A DNA stretch of 64,000 bases, from positions 372,001-436,000 of the forward strand of contig CP054186.1 in the NCBI GenBank assembly GCA_015200025.1, in the 5' to 3' direction. Position numbers and translations under genes: made by a program. Positions 1 through 8,770 of this stretch are shown here, one piece after another (the stretch's first letter is position 1; the number at the start of each line of letters is the position of its first letter). Source of the DNA: Phycisphaeraceae bacterium. Its GTDB lineage: Bacteria; Planctomycetota; Phycisphaerae; Phycisphaerales; UBA1924. The notes under the pieces were generated by a model. It made no database searches. It saw nothing but the letters and a program-made list of their open reading frames with translations, and had not been told where the DNA came from.

Positions 1-91
1 CGAGCGAGAGGAACGCGAGCACCGCGAACACGTCGAGCGACGCGCCCCGCTTGGCCCGGCTGGCCGGCATCTGCATCCCGAACTGGCTCAT
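1..91 (-). CDS. Partial CDS, N-terminus of a probable membrane protein
   Basis: Only the first 30 codons lie in the window. Reading from an ATG at 91 gives MSQFGMQMPASRAKRGASLD followed by a hydrophobic run (VFAVLAFLSL) that looks like the start of a membrane segment. It lies 58 nt downstream of the coiled-coil protein gene on the same strand, so the two are probably co-transcribed. The rest is outside the window and no function can be assigned. Confidence 0.55.
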   Translation of the reverse strand, partial: MSQFGMQMPASRAKRGASLDVFAVLAFLSL

Positions 92-149
92 CGTGTCGGC
101 TCCTGAAGAGGATCGTTCGATCGTACGGGGGAAGGGGTCCGGGGGACGC

Positions 150-1019
150 TCAGCGGAGTTCGGACTTGACGGTGTCGCCGACCTGCACGGACACGGGCTG
201 CCCGAGCGTGTCCACGCGGGCGATGGCCCAGCGCAGGTCGCTGCGGACCACGACGAGGTTCGCGATGAACGACGTGTCGCGCGTCACGAACAGCTTCGTG
301 TTCTCGCGGACGTTGTCGTTGGTCCCCAGGCTGATCTTCGCGAGCATCTGACCCGTGCTGGAGTCCGTCGAGACTTCCTCGACCCGACCGGTGATCGCCG
401 GCCCGCGGAATGCGACCGGATCGGCGGCCCGGCCCGCCGACGCGGACCCGACCGACCCGCCCGCCCGCAACGCGTCGATCTGCGCCCTCGCCTCGGCCAG
501 CTGCTCGCGGACCAGACGCTTCTCGTTGTCCGCCGCCTCGAGCGACCGGCGGAGGTCCGCCAGAGCCTTCTCCAGCTCCGCGTTCTTGCGGGCCGTGTCC
601 GCCTGAGCGACGCGCGACCCGTCGGCGTCCTGGCGGAGGTTCGCGATCAGCTGCGTCTGAACCTCGTTCGTGTTGCCCAGCTGCGTCGCCAGGGCCGCGG
701 CCTTATCCGCCGCCTCCTGGATCGAACGCCCGCTCGCGACGGCCTGCGCGACCTGCGCCTCCAGCTCGCGGACGCGCTGCTGCAGGCCGGCCATCCGGCT
801 GTCCAGCGACTGCTCCTTCTCGCGGAGCGACGCCTCGCGGGCCGCGTTTGTCAGCGCCTCGGTCTTGCGAGCGTCCTCGATCGAGAGCCGGCGAGCCTGC
901 TCGTTGACGTAGTCACGCTGGATCCGGTCGGCGTTCACCGAGAACGAGATCACGAGCGCCGAGAGGAACACGCTCAACACGGTCGCGCCGATGACGAAGA
1001 CCTTGGTCACAAAGTGCAC
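150..1019 (-). CDS. Membrane-anchored coiled-coil protein, unknown function
   Basis: A 289-residue protein with a GTG start preceded by GGAG at good spacing. Residues about 5-28 (VFVIGATVLSVFLSALVISF) form one N-terminal membrane segment. A long Glu/Gln/Ala/Arg-rich stretch to about residue 185 is predicted from composition to be coiled coil. The C-terminal ~85 residues (GRVEEVSTDSSTGQMLAKIS, then TKLFV and VGDTVKSELR) look like a compact beta domain of the kind found after coiled coils in envelope scaffold proteins such as MreC or FlgT; that likeness is impression only. The likely arrangement is an inner-membrane anchor with a periplasmic body. It leads a two-gene set with the truncated gene at 91-1. 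Confidence 0.8.
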   Translation of the reverse strand: MHFVTKVFVIGATVLSVFLSALVISFSVNADRIQRDYVNEQARRLSIEDARKTEALTNAAREASLREKEQSLDSRMAGLQQRVRELEAQVAQAVASGRSIQEAADKAAALATQLGNTNEVQTQLIANLRQDADGSRVAQADTARKNAELEKALADLRRSLEAADNEKRLVREQLAEARAQIDALRAGGSVGSASAGRAADPVAFRGPAITGRVEEVSTDSSTGQMLAKISLGTNDNVRENTKLFVTRDTSFIANLVVVRSDLRWAIARVDTLGQPVSVQVGDTVKSELR

Positions 1020-1390
1020 GGTGGCTCTCCAATTCTCACACGGCCCCTGTGGCCGTGCGCCGCGGTCTGACGCGGCCGATCATTCACGGTTCCTGACACT
1101 CGCCGACTCCCGCCGGACCGGCCCGCCCTCCGACCTCGTCCCACGGGTTCGCGATACGGGGTTCGGCGGGGAGATGCACGGGGTTCCGGGGGAAACCATT
1201 ATAGCGGCCGCGATTGGAACAGCCGTTCGCGGGGGCGGATTGATACCCGAACCAAGCGACCCTGTCAAACCGGCCCGCCCGGCTCCATCCGCGACAGGCC
1301 GAGATGCTCACCTTTCCACACACGGGACTCGAACAAAGACCAATCCTATCCCACCCCGGCGCCCCTTCCCGGACAACGCCTCACACACGA
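1020..1390. other. Intergenic region with one candidate -10 element
   Basis: There is no gene in these 371 bases between the HEAT-repeat lipoprotein gene and the coiled-coil protein gene, both on the minus strand. On the minus strand a perfect TATAAT lies at 1203-1198, but no good -35 sits 16-18 nt before it, so the promoter is only a candidate. It would leave a leader of about 170 nt for the gene starting at 1019. No convincing hairpin or RNA gene was seen. Confidence 0.4.
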
Positions 1391-2992
1391 TCACCTGGAC
1401 GCGTCCGAGGTCGACGCCCGGCGGTGCACCTTCAAGACCCCGTGCGCGGCCGCCAACCTCACCCGCGGGTCCGGGTCCCCGAGCATCCGGGCCAATTTCG
1501 GCACGTGCTCGCCCCGGCCCGTGTTCCCGTACACCGTCGCCGCCTGCGCGCGTTGCAGGGGGTCCGGGCTCGCGGCGTACTCGTCCGCGATGAACCCGCC
1601 GCGGTCGAGCCCGAGGTTCGCCAGCGCCGCCGCGATCGACATGCGGATCTCCGGGGGGTACATCTGCCCCGTCGCCGAATCGCGGTACGCCGACAGGTAC
1701 ACCATCTGATCGACCGGGCGGCGGTCCTTGAGTTCCCCGAGGATCTGCGCCGCCAGGGCCGCGACCTCGAGGTCCTCGGGACGCGAGGGGTGCAGGGCCG
1801 CACGGATCACCTCGACCTGATCGTTGTCCCCGAGCTTGACCATCGCCTCGTGGAATTGCAGCAGCATGAGGTTCACCTCGGCGAGCGGGGCCTTGGGCAA
1901 TCTCGCCGACGCCGCCTGCTTGAGCATGGGCAACCCCGACGAGTTCCCGATCTCCCCGATCAGGAACGCCACGTGCGCCCTCAGCTTCGGCTGGTCCGAT
2001 TCCCACATGACCTGCGCCAGCCGCGTGACCTTCCGGTCGTCGATCGGCTCGTTGCAGATGATCGACGCCATCACCGCCGCCGTCTCGACGTAGGGCGACG
2101 GGTCGTTGAGCAGCGGCGCGACCTGCTTGGCCAGCGAGTACAGCCGCTGCTTCCCGATCGTCATCGCCGCCACCGCGCGAACGCCCGGGTTGCGGTCTCG
2201 CAGCCCACCGGTGATCACCGCATCGAGCCGGTTGGGCGCGATGCCCGCCGCCTCGACCGCGTTGGCCCGCAACGCCTCATCGTCCGTCCGGAACGCATCC
2301 GCGATCACGTCCAACGCCCGCTCGCGGACCTCGTTGAGGCTCACCATCCCGGGCGTCACGGCCGGCGCAGGCTCGGGCCGATCCGCCGGCGTCGTCGCCG
2401 CTCGTGTCGGGTTCGTCACCGCGGGGGGCGCGACGGGTTGGGGCCGCTCCGCCGGCGTCGCGGGTCTCTCCGACGGGCGTGCGGCCGCCGGCGCCGGAGC
2501 GTCGACCAAATCGATCGCCGCGGCCCGGCCGTCGGTCGCCGCGGGGCGGGCCGGCGCGGGATTCACCGGTTCGGCCCTCGCGACCGTCTCGGCCGGGCGG
2601 ACGGGCTCGGGGCGGGCCGCGGGCGTCTCCGCGGGCCGAGCCGCCGGCGTGCGATCACCGGCAAGGTCGATCGCCGCCTCGCGACCATCGTCGGGCCGTG
2701 AGGGCCGCGTCGGGGTGGCCACAGGGGCCGGCGCCGGACGAGCAGGGGTCTGCCGGGCGACAACCGCCGGATCGGTCCGGGGCGTCCCCGTGTCGGCAAT
2801 CTGCGCCGGCGTCCCCGGCAAGGGGCGGAACGGCCGGTTCGGGTCGGCAACCTTGGCCCCAGACCCAGGATCACGCAGCGGCGCCCGCGTCGGGCCACAC
2901 CCGGCCACCACCCACGACGCCGCACCGACCACCAACAGCACCCGGGCCGCCGATCCGATCCCCCACGCACGCCCCGACACTCGCCGAGCCAT
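1391..2992 (-). CDS. HEAT-repeat lipoprotein
   Basis: A 533-residue protein. The start at 2992 is chosen because AAGGAG lies 7 nt upstream; an ATG at 2998 is too close to that site. The N-terminus is a lipoprotein signal (ARVLLVVGAASWVVAGC) with the lipidated Cys after AG. Residues ~35-220 are Pro/Ala-rich low complexity, probably a disordered linker. From about residue 230 there are repeated two-helix units typical of HEAT repeats (for example NPGVRAVAAMTIGKQRLYSL and DPDPRVRLAAAHGVLKVHRR), a protein-binding solenoid. It lies 90 nt downstream of the apolipoprotein N-acyltransferase gene. Partner unknown. Confidence 0.85.
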   Translation of the reverse strand: MARRVSGRAWGIGSAARVLLVVGAASWVVAGCGPTRAPLRDPGSGAKVADPNRPFRPLPGTPAQIADTGTPRTDPAVVARQTPARPAPAPVATPTRPSRPDDGREAAIDLAGDRTPAARPAETPAARPEPVRPAETVARAEPVNPAPARPAATDGRAAAIDLVDAPAPAAARPSERPATPAERPQPVAPPAVTNPTRAATTPADRPEPAPAVTPGMVSLNEVRERALDVIADAFRTDDEALRANAVEAAGIAPNRLDAVITGGLRDRNPGVRAVAAMTIGKQRLYSLAKQVAPLLNDPSPYVETAAVMASIICNEPIDDRKVTRLAQVMWESDQPKLRAHVAFLIGEIGNSSGLPMLKQAASARLPKAPLAEVNLMLLQFHEAMVKLGDNDQVEVIRAALHPSRPEDLEVAALAAQILGELKDRRPVDQMVYLSAYRDSATGQMYPPEIRMSIAAALANLGLDRGGFIADEYAASPDPLQRAQAATVYGNTGRGEHVPKLARMLGDPDPRVRLAAAHGVLKVHRRASTSDASR

Positions 2993-3082
2993 CAGCATAC
3001 TCCTTCCCACCCGAAACCTTCCCCTATCGCCCACGAAACGGACCACCTCGCCGGCACCTCGCCCAACCAGTTTACAGCACCC

Positions 3083-5095
3083 TCACGAGCGGGGCCGCCA
3101 CGACCCGAGCCATCGGCCCACCCCCGCCGTCGCCAGCACGATAGCAACCCAGAAACTCCCCCACCCGACGACATTCCCAAGCCGCGCGTACGCCGTCGCG
3201 TGCCCGGGATCGCCCAGGGGCACCCGCCCCAGCAAAACGCCGTCCCGGCCCGTCATCCTCGGGCCGATCAGAAGACCGGCGTCCACCTCGCTCGCCGGGG
3301 GCTCCGGCCCCAGCACCCGCCCGCGCGCATCGATGATCGCCGAGTACCCCGTGTTCGCCGCGCGGATCATCGGCGTCCCCAGCTCCGCGCACCGCCACCG
3401 CGCCAGCTGCAGGTGCGCCTCGCGCCCGGGATCAAAGCCCATAAACCACCCGTCGTTGGTCAGGTTCACCAGCAGGTCCGCCCGGGCACGCCCCTCCCCG
3501 TACACCATCGACCGGCACAACGCCGCGCTCGTCACTTCGAAACAGATCGGGGTCACCGCCCGCACCTTCCCCCCACCGTCCTCACCTCCAACCCACGGGA
3601 CCTCGAACACCGTCGCCACGCGGCCCGACCCAAGATCCAGCTTCATCCCCTTCGCCGCCGCCGTCCCCGCCAGCACCCTCTCCAGCCACGGCCACGACCG
3701 CGCCCCGGGGATCGACTCCCCGAACGGCGTCGGCCTCATCTTGTCGTACCTCGCCTCCCACGCCCGCCCGTCCATGATCAAGAACGCGCTGTTGAACCTC
3801 GCCCGATACACCGTCTCGAGCCCGCCGCCGGGCCTGGGTTTGAAGCCAAGCCCCTCGAACGCCTCCTCCCCGATCAGCATCGGCACGCCCAGCTCGCCCT
3901 GCAACGCCTCGATCTCGTCCGCGAACACGTGATCGGGGATCTGCGTCCCGTCTTGGAGCGTGAACACCACGCCCGCCTCACGCGACGCCCGCACCGACGC
4001 CGCGTCCATCGCGATCCCGGGCTTCATCGTCTCGGGCCACACGATCAGCCCCGCCCCGGCCCCGGCGCCGGCCCGCGTCAACTCCGCCAGCCGACGGAAC
4101 TCCTCGACCATCCGCGACGGGCTCCAGCTCATCTTCACGCCCTGAGGCACGTCCGTCTGCACCACCGCCGCGACCAGCGTCCCGCGTGCCACCGGCTCCC
4201 GCGACACCCCCACGACCACCGCGCACGACACCAGCAGCACGCCCGCCGTCAACGCGCTCCCACCCGCCCGCCTCGACCACGCCCGCCTCGCCTCTTTCTC
4301 CCATTGCTTCCGCCGCGGCCCCCCCGCCACCAGCAGGTCCGCCGCCGCCCCGGAGAGCGCCGCGAGCACGAACGACACCCCGTACATCCCCACCACCGAC
4401 GCCAGCGGCGCCGTCCCCTCCCACTCGATCATCGGCTGCGCGAGCACATACCACGCATACCCCCCGAACAGCACCTCGCCGCGGAGCACCTCGACCCCGA
4501 CCCACACCGTGGGCGCCAGCAACGCCGAAGGCACCGCGGGCCACCGCCGCGACGCCCACGCGAACACCCACACGAACACCCCGGGGAACAGCGACAGGTA
4601 CACCCCCAAAGGCACCCACCCCAACGCCGTGATCTCATGAATAAACGGGTGCTGCGCGAGCCAGAACCACACCGACCCCAACACCACCAGCCCCGCCGCC
4701 ACACGCGGTCCACGGTCGAACCACCCCAACGCCGCGGGGATCACCAGCGGGCCCGCCGCCACCAGCGCGATCGGCCACACCCCCACCGACGAGTTGGCGA
4801 GGTACATCAAGAGACCGAACACCGCGCCCGCAAAGAACGCCCGCACGACCAAGATTAGCGGCGTCCGGGCGAACGCGGGGAATCCCCTCCCCGGCCTTCC
4901 CCCTCCACCCCCACCTCGATCCTCTCGCACCTCGCACGCTCGCCCGGCCAACTGCGCCCACGCGCACCCCTCGCCAGATTGATCCCGGCCCCCGGACCGG
5001 CCCCCGGGACACCACCCGGCACATCCCTGTGCCGATCGTGCCCCGGAACGCACAGCGTTCGGCCCGCGCGCGCACGACAACGCCGATGACGGCAC
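3083..5095 (-). CDS. lnt: Apolipoprotein N-acyltransferase
   Basis: This enzyme adds the third acyl chain to the N-terminal Cys of lipoproteins in the inner membrane. From about residue 80 there are several membrane segments, then a nitrilase-like catalytic domain. The expected Glu-Lys-Cys triad is visible: E355 in LIVWPET, K452 in YDKMRPTPFGES and C518 in PICFEV, followed by NLTNDGWF and the conserved RAANTGYSAIIDARGRV. The extent given runs to the farthest upstream GTG; the first ~75 residues are Gly/Arg-rich and atypical, so the true start may be further in, for example a GTG near 4930. The next gene on the strand encodes a lipoprotein, fitting a lipoprotein-maturation context. Confidence 0.88.
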   Translation of the reverse strand: MPSSALSCARGPNAVRSGARSAQGCAGWCPGGRSGGRDQSGEGCAWAQLAGRACEVREDRGGGGGGRPGRGFPAFARTPLILVVRAFFAGAVFGLLMYLANSSVGVWPIALVAAGPLVIPAALGWFDRGPRVAAGLVVLGSVWFWLAQHPFIHEITALGWVPLGVYLSLFPGVFVWVFAWASRRWPAVPSALLAPTVWVGVEVLRGEVLFGGYAWYVLAQPMIEWEGTAPLASVVGMYGVSFVLAALSGAAADLLVAGGPRRKQWEKEARRAWSRRAGGSALTAGVLLVSCAVVVGVSREPVARGTLVAAVVQTDVPQGVKMSWSPSRMVEEFRRLAELTRAGAGAGAGLIVWPETMKPGIAMDAASVRASREAGVVFTLQDGTQIPDHVFADEIEALQGELGVPMLIGEEAFEGLGFKPRPGGGLETVYRARFNSAFLIMDGRAWEARYDKMRPTPFGESIPGARSWPWLERVLAGTAAAKGMKLDLGSGRVATVFEVPWVGGEDGGGKVRAVTPICFEVTSAALCRSMVYGEGRARADLLVNLTNDGWFMGFDPGREAHLQLARWRCAELGTPMIRAANTGYSAIIDARGRVLGPEPPASEVDAGLLIGPRMTGRDGVLLGRVPLGDPGHATAYARLGNVVGWGSFWVAIVLATAGVGRWLGSWRPRS

Positions 5096-5140
5096 AACTT
5101 TGTTACTTATGCACCTTCTTTGAACATGAACGAAATGAGA

Positions 5141-5168
5141 TTGATGGACTCATATTCACTGTTGTAAC
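5141..5168 (+). promoter_or_regulatory. Candidate promoter of the subtilisin-like protease
   Basis: TTGATG at 5141-5146 and TGTAAC at 5163-5168 are separated by 16 nt, in a locally AT-rich stretch (5098-5170) that stands out in this GC-rich window. The region lies between divergent genes, so it probably serves both directions. The match to the sigma-70 consensus is only four of six at each box. Confidence 0.4.
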
Positions 5169-5249
5169 GTGGGCCACGCCCGAGCGAGCGTCGCCCGGGC
5201 GAGCCCGCAACTCGGCCCGGCCCCGCCGGGACCGACAGGAGCACACGCC

Positions 5250-6557
5250 ATGGCCAAGAAACGCGCACCGAGCCGAACCGCCGCCAAGCCCGAATCCATC
5301 CACGCCCAGGTCGCCTCCAACCCCGACGACCTCCTGCTCGCCGCCGCCCAACGCGGGTCCGACTCGCTCGAGACCGGACGCTACCTCGTGACCTTCCGCG
5401 AGGGCGACGCCGACGCGGGCATCAAAGCCCTCAAGGACGAGAGCTTCCGCATCGCCGACGCACGCGAGTTCAAGGGGCAGGCCATCACCCCCGAGGCCTG
5501 CGGCGACGCCGAGGCCATGGTCCTCCCCGAGATCGGCGTGGCCCTCGTCGGGGGTGACTCGCTCGAAGCCCACGGCTTCGCCACCGCCGCCGAGAGCGAC
5601 ACCCCCGAGGCCGTCGAATCCATCGACCCCGAGTACTTCGCCTTCGCCGAGGGCAGCGAATTCCTCCGCGGGTTCCTCAGCGCCGCCAACACCATCGCCC
5701 GCGACCTCGGCCTCCCTCCCGGTGAGTCCCCCGAGGGCGAACCCGAGGCCGAAGTGCTCGGCGTCACCTGGGGGCTCAACGCCTGCCGCGTCCCCCCCTC
5801 CCGATTCTCCGGCGCCCGCATCAAGGTCGCCATCCTCGACACCGGGTTCGACCTCCGACACCCCGACTTCGCCGGCCGATCCATCACCGCCCAGTCCTTC
5901 GTCGGGCAGCCCGTCCAGGACCTCAACGGGCACGGCACCCACTGCACCGGCACCGCCTGCGGGCCCAAGGCCCCCGCCGGATCCACCCCCCGCTACGGCA
6001 TCGGGTTCAACGCCCGCATCTTCATCGGCAAGGTCCTCACCAACTCCGGCGGCGGGACCTCCGCCACCGTCCTCAGCGGCATGAACTGGGCCATCGCCAA
6101 CCGCTGCGAGGTCATCTCCATGTCCCTGGGCGCCCAGACCGGCGTCCAGCCCGCCTACACCGCCGCAGGCAACGCCGCCCTCCGACACAACCTCCTCATC
6201 ATCGCCGCCGCCGGGAACGCCGCCTCCAGCACCGGCGCCCCCGCCAACTCCCCCTCCATCATGGCCGTCGCTTCCCTCGACCCCAGCCTCGCCCCATCCT
6301 CGTTCTCCAACCACGGCAAAATCGAGATCGCCGCCCCCGGACGCGACGTCTTCTCCTCCTGGCCCATGCCCACCCGATACCGCACCATCAGCGGGACCAG
6401 CATGGCCTGCCCCCACGTCGCCGGGTGCGCCGCACTCCACGCCGAATCCAATTCGTCCTACCGCGGCATGAACCTCTGGAGACGCCTCCAGGCCACCGCC
6501 CGACGCCTCCCCTACCCTGCCTCCAGGGTCGGCGCGGGCCTCGTCCAAGCCCCTTGA
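5250..6557 (+). CDS. Subtilisin-like serine protease (S8 family)
   Basis: A 435-residue protein; the ATG at 5250 is preceded by AGGAG at 9 nt. The catalytic triad is intact: D197 in KVAILDTGFD, H228 in DLNGHGTHCTG and S384 in SGTSMACPHVAG. Residues ~40-150 (RYLVTFREGDADAGIKAL to SIDPEYFAF) resemble an I9-type inhibitory propeptide. No signal peptide is visible: the N-terminus is Lys/Arg/Ala-rich (MAKKRAPSRTAAK). The enzyme is therefore either cytoplasmic or exported by an unrecognised route. It is followed 35 nt later by a small propeptide-like protein, probably its inhibitor. Confidence 0.93.
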   Translation: MAKKRAPSRTAAKPESIHAQVASNPDDLLLAAAQRGSDSLETGRYLVTFREGDADAGIKALKDESFRIADAREFKGQAITPEACGDAEAMVLPEIGVALVGGDSLEAHGFATAAESDTPEAVESIDPEYFAFAEGSEFLRGFLSAANTIARDLGLPPGESPEGEPEAEVLGVTWGLNACRVPPSRFSGARIKVAILDTGFDLRHPDFAGRSITAQSFVGQPVQDLNGHGTHCTGTACGPKAPAGSTPRYGIGFNARIFIGKVLTNSGGGTSATVLSGMNWAIANRCEVISMSLGAQTGVQPAYTAAGNAALRHNLLIIAAAGNAASSTGAPANSPSIMAVASLDPSLAPSSFSNHGKIEIAAPGRDVFSSWPMPTRYRTISGTSMACPHVAGCAALHAESNSSYRGMNLWRRLQATARRLPYPASRVGAGLVQAP

Positions 6558-6592
6558 CCCGCCGGGATCACCCCGGCACACGGAGGTGCGGC

Positions 6593-6829
6593 GTGAAAAA
6601 GTCCGGCTGGATCGTCACCCTCTCCGGTGAAGTCGCCGCCAACGTCGTGGCCCAAAAACTCGCCGACGAGGGATTCGATGTCAAGGACGTTCTCGACGAG
6701 ATCGGGAGCGTCACCGGGTCAGCAACCCCGGACGCCGTCAAGCGGCTCCGCAAGATCAAGGGCGTCGCCGACATCGCCCCCGACGCCCCGATCCAACTCG
6801 ACCCGCCGGACCACGGACCGACGTGGTAG
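6593..6829 (+). CDS. Small stand-alone protein resembling an I9 protease-inhibitor domain
   Basis: A 78-residue ORF starting at GTG 6593, preceded by GGAGG at 4-5 nt. The pattern is: an initial beta strand (SGWIVTLSG), a helix (ANVVAQKLADEGFDVKD), a strand with VLDEIGSVTG, a second helix (PDAVKRLRKIKGV) and a final strand (ADIAPDAPIQLDPP). This is the alpha/beta layout of subtilase propeptides and of stand-alone I9 inhibitors. Its position directly after an S8 protease supports an inhibitor or chaperone role. No signal peptide is visible, matching the protease. Assigned by pattern and context only. Confidence 0.7.
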   Translation: MKKSGWIVTLSGEVAANVVAQKLADEGFDVKDVLDEIGSVTGSATPDAVKRLRKIKGVADIAPDAPIQLDPPDHGPTW

Positions 6830-6868
6830 CCCCGGGCCCAATCCCTTCGCCAACCCTCACCACCTCCA

Positions 6869-6893
6869 CACCCCCCCGGCCTCCCGGGGGGTG
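6869..6893. terminator. Hairpin terminator between convergent genes
   Basis: CACCCCCC and GGGGGGTG form an 8-bp GC stem with a short loop, followed on the plus strand by a T-rich stretch (TTCGTTC). It lies between the propeptide-like gene (plus, ends 6829) and accD (minus, ends 6911), so it may stop transcription from both sides. Confidence 0.55.
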
Positions 6894-6910
6894 CGTTCGT
6901 TCAATCCCGC

Positions 6911-7753
6911 TCACACGGCCGTGTAGTCGATGATCCTCGCGATCTCGCTCCGCAACTGCCCCCGCGGCACCACCTTGTCCACGAACCCGCTCTTGAGCAG
7001 GAACTCGGACCGCTGGAACCCCGCGGGCAGCTCCTGACGGATCGTCTGCTGGATCACGCGGGGGCCCGCGAACCCGATCAGCGCCCCGGGCTCCGCGAGG
7101 ATCACGTCACCGAGCATCGCGAAACTCGCCGTCACACCACCCGTCGTCGGGTCCGTCAGCACGCTGACAAACAGCAGCCCCGCGTCGTCGTGACGCCCCA
7201 ACGCCGCCGACGTCTTGGCCATCTGCATCAGGCTCAGCCCAGACTCCTGCATCCGCGCCCCGCCCGAGCAGCTCACCACCACCACCGGCAGCCGCTGCGC
7301 CGTCGCGTGCTCCACCGACCGCGTGATCGCCTCCCCCACCACGCTGCCCATACTCCCCATCATGAACGTCAGGTCCAGGCAGCACACCACCGCCTCGCGG
7401 CCCTTGATAAAGCACCGCCCCGCCTGCACCGCGTCGCTCCGACCCGTCTTGAGCTGCTCCGCCAGCAGGCGGTCCTTGTACGACTTGAGGTCGCGGAATT
7501 TCAACGGGTCCGTGGGCATGAGCCCCGCGAACATCTCCACGAACGAGCCCGGGTCGGCCAACTGCTTCACCCGCTCCGACGCCGAGATCCGGTAATGGTG
7601 CTGACACTCCGGGCACACATTCAGGTTCGCCTCCAGGTGCCGGCGGTAGATCATCTTCTGGCACCCGGGGCACCTCAGCCACAGCCCCTCGGGGATCACC
7701 GCCTTGCGCGCCGGCCTGATGTCCGTCCACGTCCGTGCTTGGGTCTGTGTCAT
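6911..7753 (-). CDS. accD: Acetyl-CoA carboxylase carboxyltransferase subunit beta
   Basis: The 280-residue protein transfers the carboxyl group from biotin to acetyl-CoA, the first step of fatty-acid synthesis, together with AccA. A four-Cys zinc ribbon is present (C28, C31, C47, C50), followed by the crotonase-like carboxyltransferase domain with GGARMQESGLSLMQMAKTSA and the GAIIGFAGPRVI-like stretch (here GALIGFAGPRVIQQTIRQEL). The start at ATG 7753 is chosen because a GAGGAA lies about 9 nt upstream and the longer reading adds unrelated residues. It sits 82 nt downstream of the inactive histidine-phosphatase-like gene; accA is not in the window. Confidence 0.95.
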   Translation of the reverse strand: MTQTQARTWTDIRPARKAVIPEGLWLRCPGCQKMIYRRHLEANLNVCPECQHHYRISASERVKQLADPGSFVEMFAGLMPTDPLKFRDLKSYKDRLLAEQLKTGRSDAVQAGRCFIKGREAVVCCLDLTFMMGSMGSVVGEAITRSVEHATAQRLPVVVVSCSGGARMQESGLSLMQMAKTSAALGRHDDAGLLFVSVLTDPTTGGVTASFAMLGDVILAEPGALIGFAGPRVIQQTIRQELPAGFQRSEFLLKSGFVDKVVPRGQLRSEIARIIDYTAV

Positions 7754-7835
7754 CGCAGATTCCTCGGCGTCCTCGCCGCTCCGTTTCAGCCTTCTACCCC
7801 GCCCGACATCCACATCCACGCCCGTCCCACGGGCC

Positions 7836-8522
7836 TCACACCCGCGTCCCCGTCCCCCACATCACCGCCCCCAGGACCACCGATCCCACCCCGCCCATCA
7901 CACCACCCACCACCCCGACCCCGCCCGCCGCAAAGCGCGACCGCTCGAGCGTGAACCGCGCCGGCGCCGGCGAGCCGTCCAAGGCGTCGTGCACCTCGGC
8001 CACCTTCGTCCCCGCCAACTCGTGCAGCCAACGAGACAGGATCGCGTGCGCCAGCGGACGCAACACCACCGCGACCTTCCGCCCGGCCTGACGCCCCAAC
8101 TCCCCCGCCAACGCCGTCGTCAGCCGCTCCGTCGCCGCCCGCCAGCTCTCGCCGTTGGGCGCCACCACCGCGTCGGGGTCCTGCGTCAAATCCCGGCACG
8201 CGCTGGGGCACCTCGCCCGCAACTGATCCCGATGGCTCCCCTCCCACAACCCCACGTCCACCTCGGCCAACGACTCAAGAACCTTGATCTTGGCCCCAGT
8301 CACTTTCCGAACAAGTTCGGCGGTGTGCCGGCTCGCCGCGTCGGGCCCGCAGACCACAACCCCAAATTCCCCCCGGGTCAAGCCCGACACCAAAGCCGAC
8401 GCCTCGGCCTCGCCCGCCCGCCCCAAGGGCAGGTCCGTGCGGCCACCAAGCCTCCCGGCCTCATCCCACGCGGTCTTCCCGCAGGGCCAGAGATTCACCT
8501 GGATGAGTCTCGCGTCGCTCAT
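7836..8522 (-). CDS. Histidine-phosphatase-fold protein lacking the catalytic His residues
   Basis: A 228-residue protein matching the phosphoglycerate-mutase/histidine-phosphatase family: GKTAWDEAGRLGGRTDLPL follows the first motif, VVVCGPDAASRHTAELV occupies the usual SPLxRAxQTA position, and GLWEG (residues 91-95) is typical. The RHG motif carrying the nucleophilic His reads P13-C14-G15, and the second His motif (normally SHGG) reads R155-P156-L157-A158. Both catalytic His are therefore missing. The C-terminus (from ~205) is a Gly/Val-rich membrane segment. A start at ATG 8522 is preferred; ATG 8543 is possible. Probably a membrane-tethered pseudo-enzyme co-transcribed with accD. Confidence 0.75.
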   Translation of the reverse strand: MSDARLIQVNLWPCGKTAWDEAGRLGGRTDLPLGRAGEAEASALVSGLTRGEFGVVVCGPDAASRHTAELVRKVTGAKIKVLESLAEVDVGLWEGSHRDQLRARCPSACRDLTQDPDAVVAPNGESWRAATERLTTALAGELGRQAGRKVAVVLRPLAHAILSRWLHELAGTKVAEVHDALDGSPAPARFTLERSRFAAGGVGVVGGVMGGVGSVVLGAVMWGTGTRV

Positions 8523-8770
8523 GCAAGACGCCCGGCCGACCATGGCTCAACTCGCCACGCCTGCCTCCCCGAACGGGCTTCAGCCCGTTGACTCGACCGA
8601 CCCCGATCGATGTCTCCCCAATTCAGTCCAGAGCAGTGTACGCCCCGGCCGTCCACCGGCAAGAGCCGAGAATACACGTCCCGATAACATACGAGTAAAA
8701 TGCAAACAGTGTGGAAAACCGGTCAACCCCGTCCCGCCCCGTTCGCCGACGCCCGTAGCATCTTCGACTC

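Noticed and set aside
1304..1345. GGGACTCGAAC near 1320 resembling a reversed tRNA T-arm
   Set aside because: No acceptor, D or anticodon stem could be folded around it on either strand.
3200..4858. A 552-codon plus-strand frame opposite lnt
   Set aside because: Arg/Pro/His-rich shadow of the Lnt gene.
5103..6581. A 492-codon minus-strand frame opposite the subtilase
   Set aside because: Composition is Gly/Asp/Glu-biased shadow; the plus strand has the full catalytic triad.
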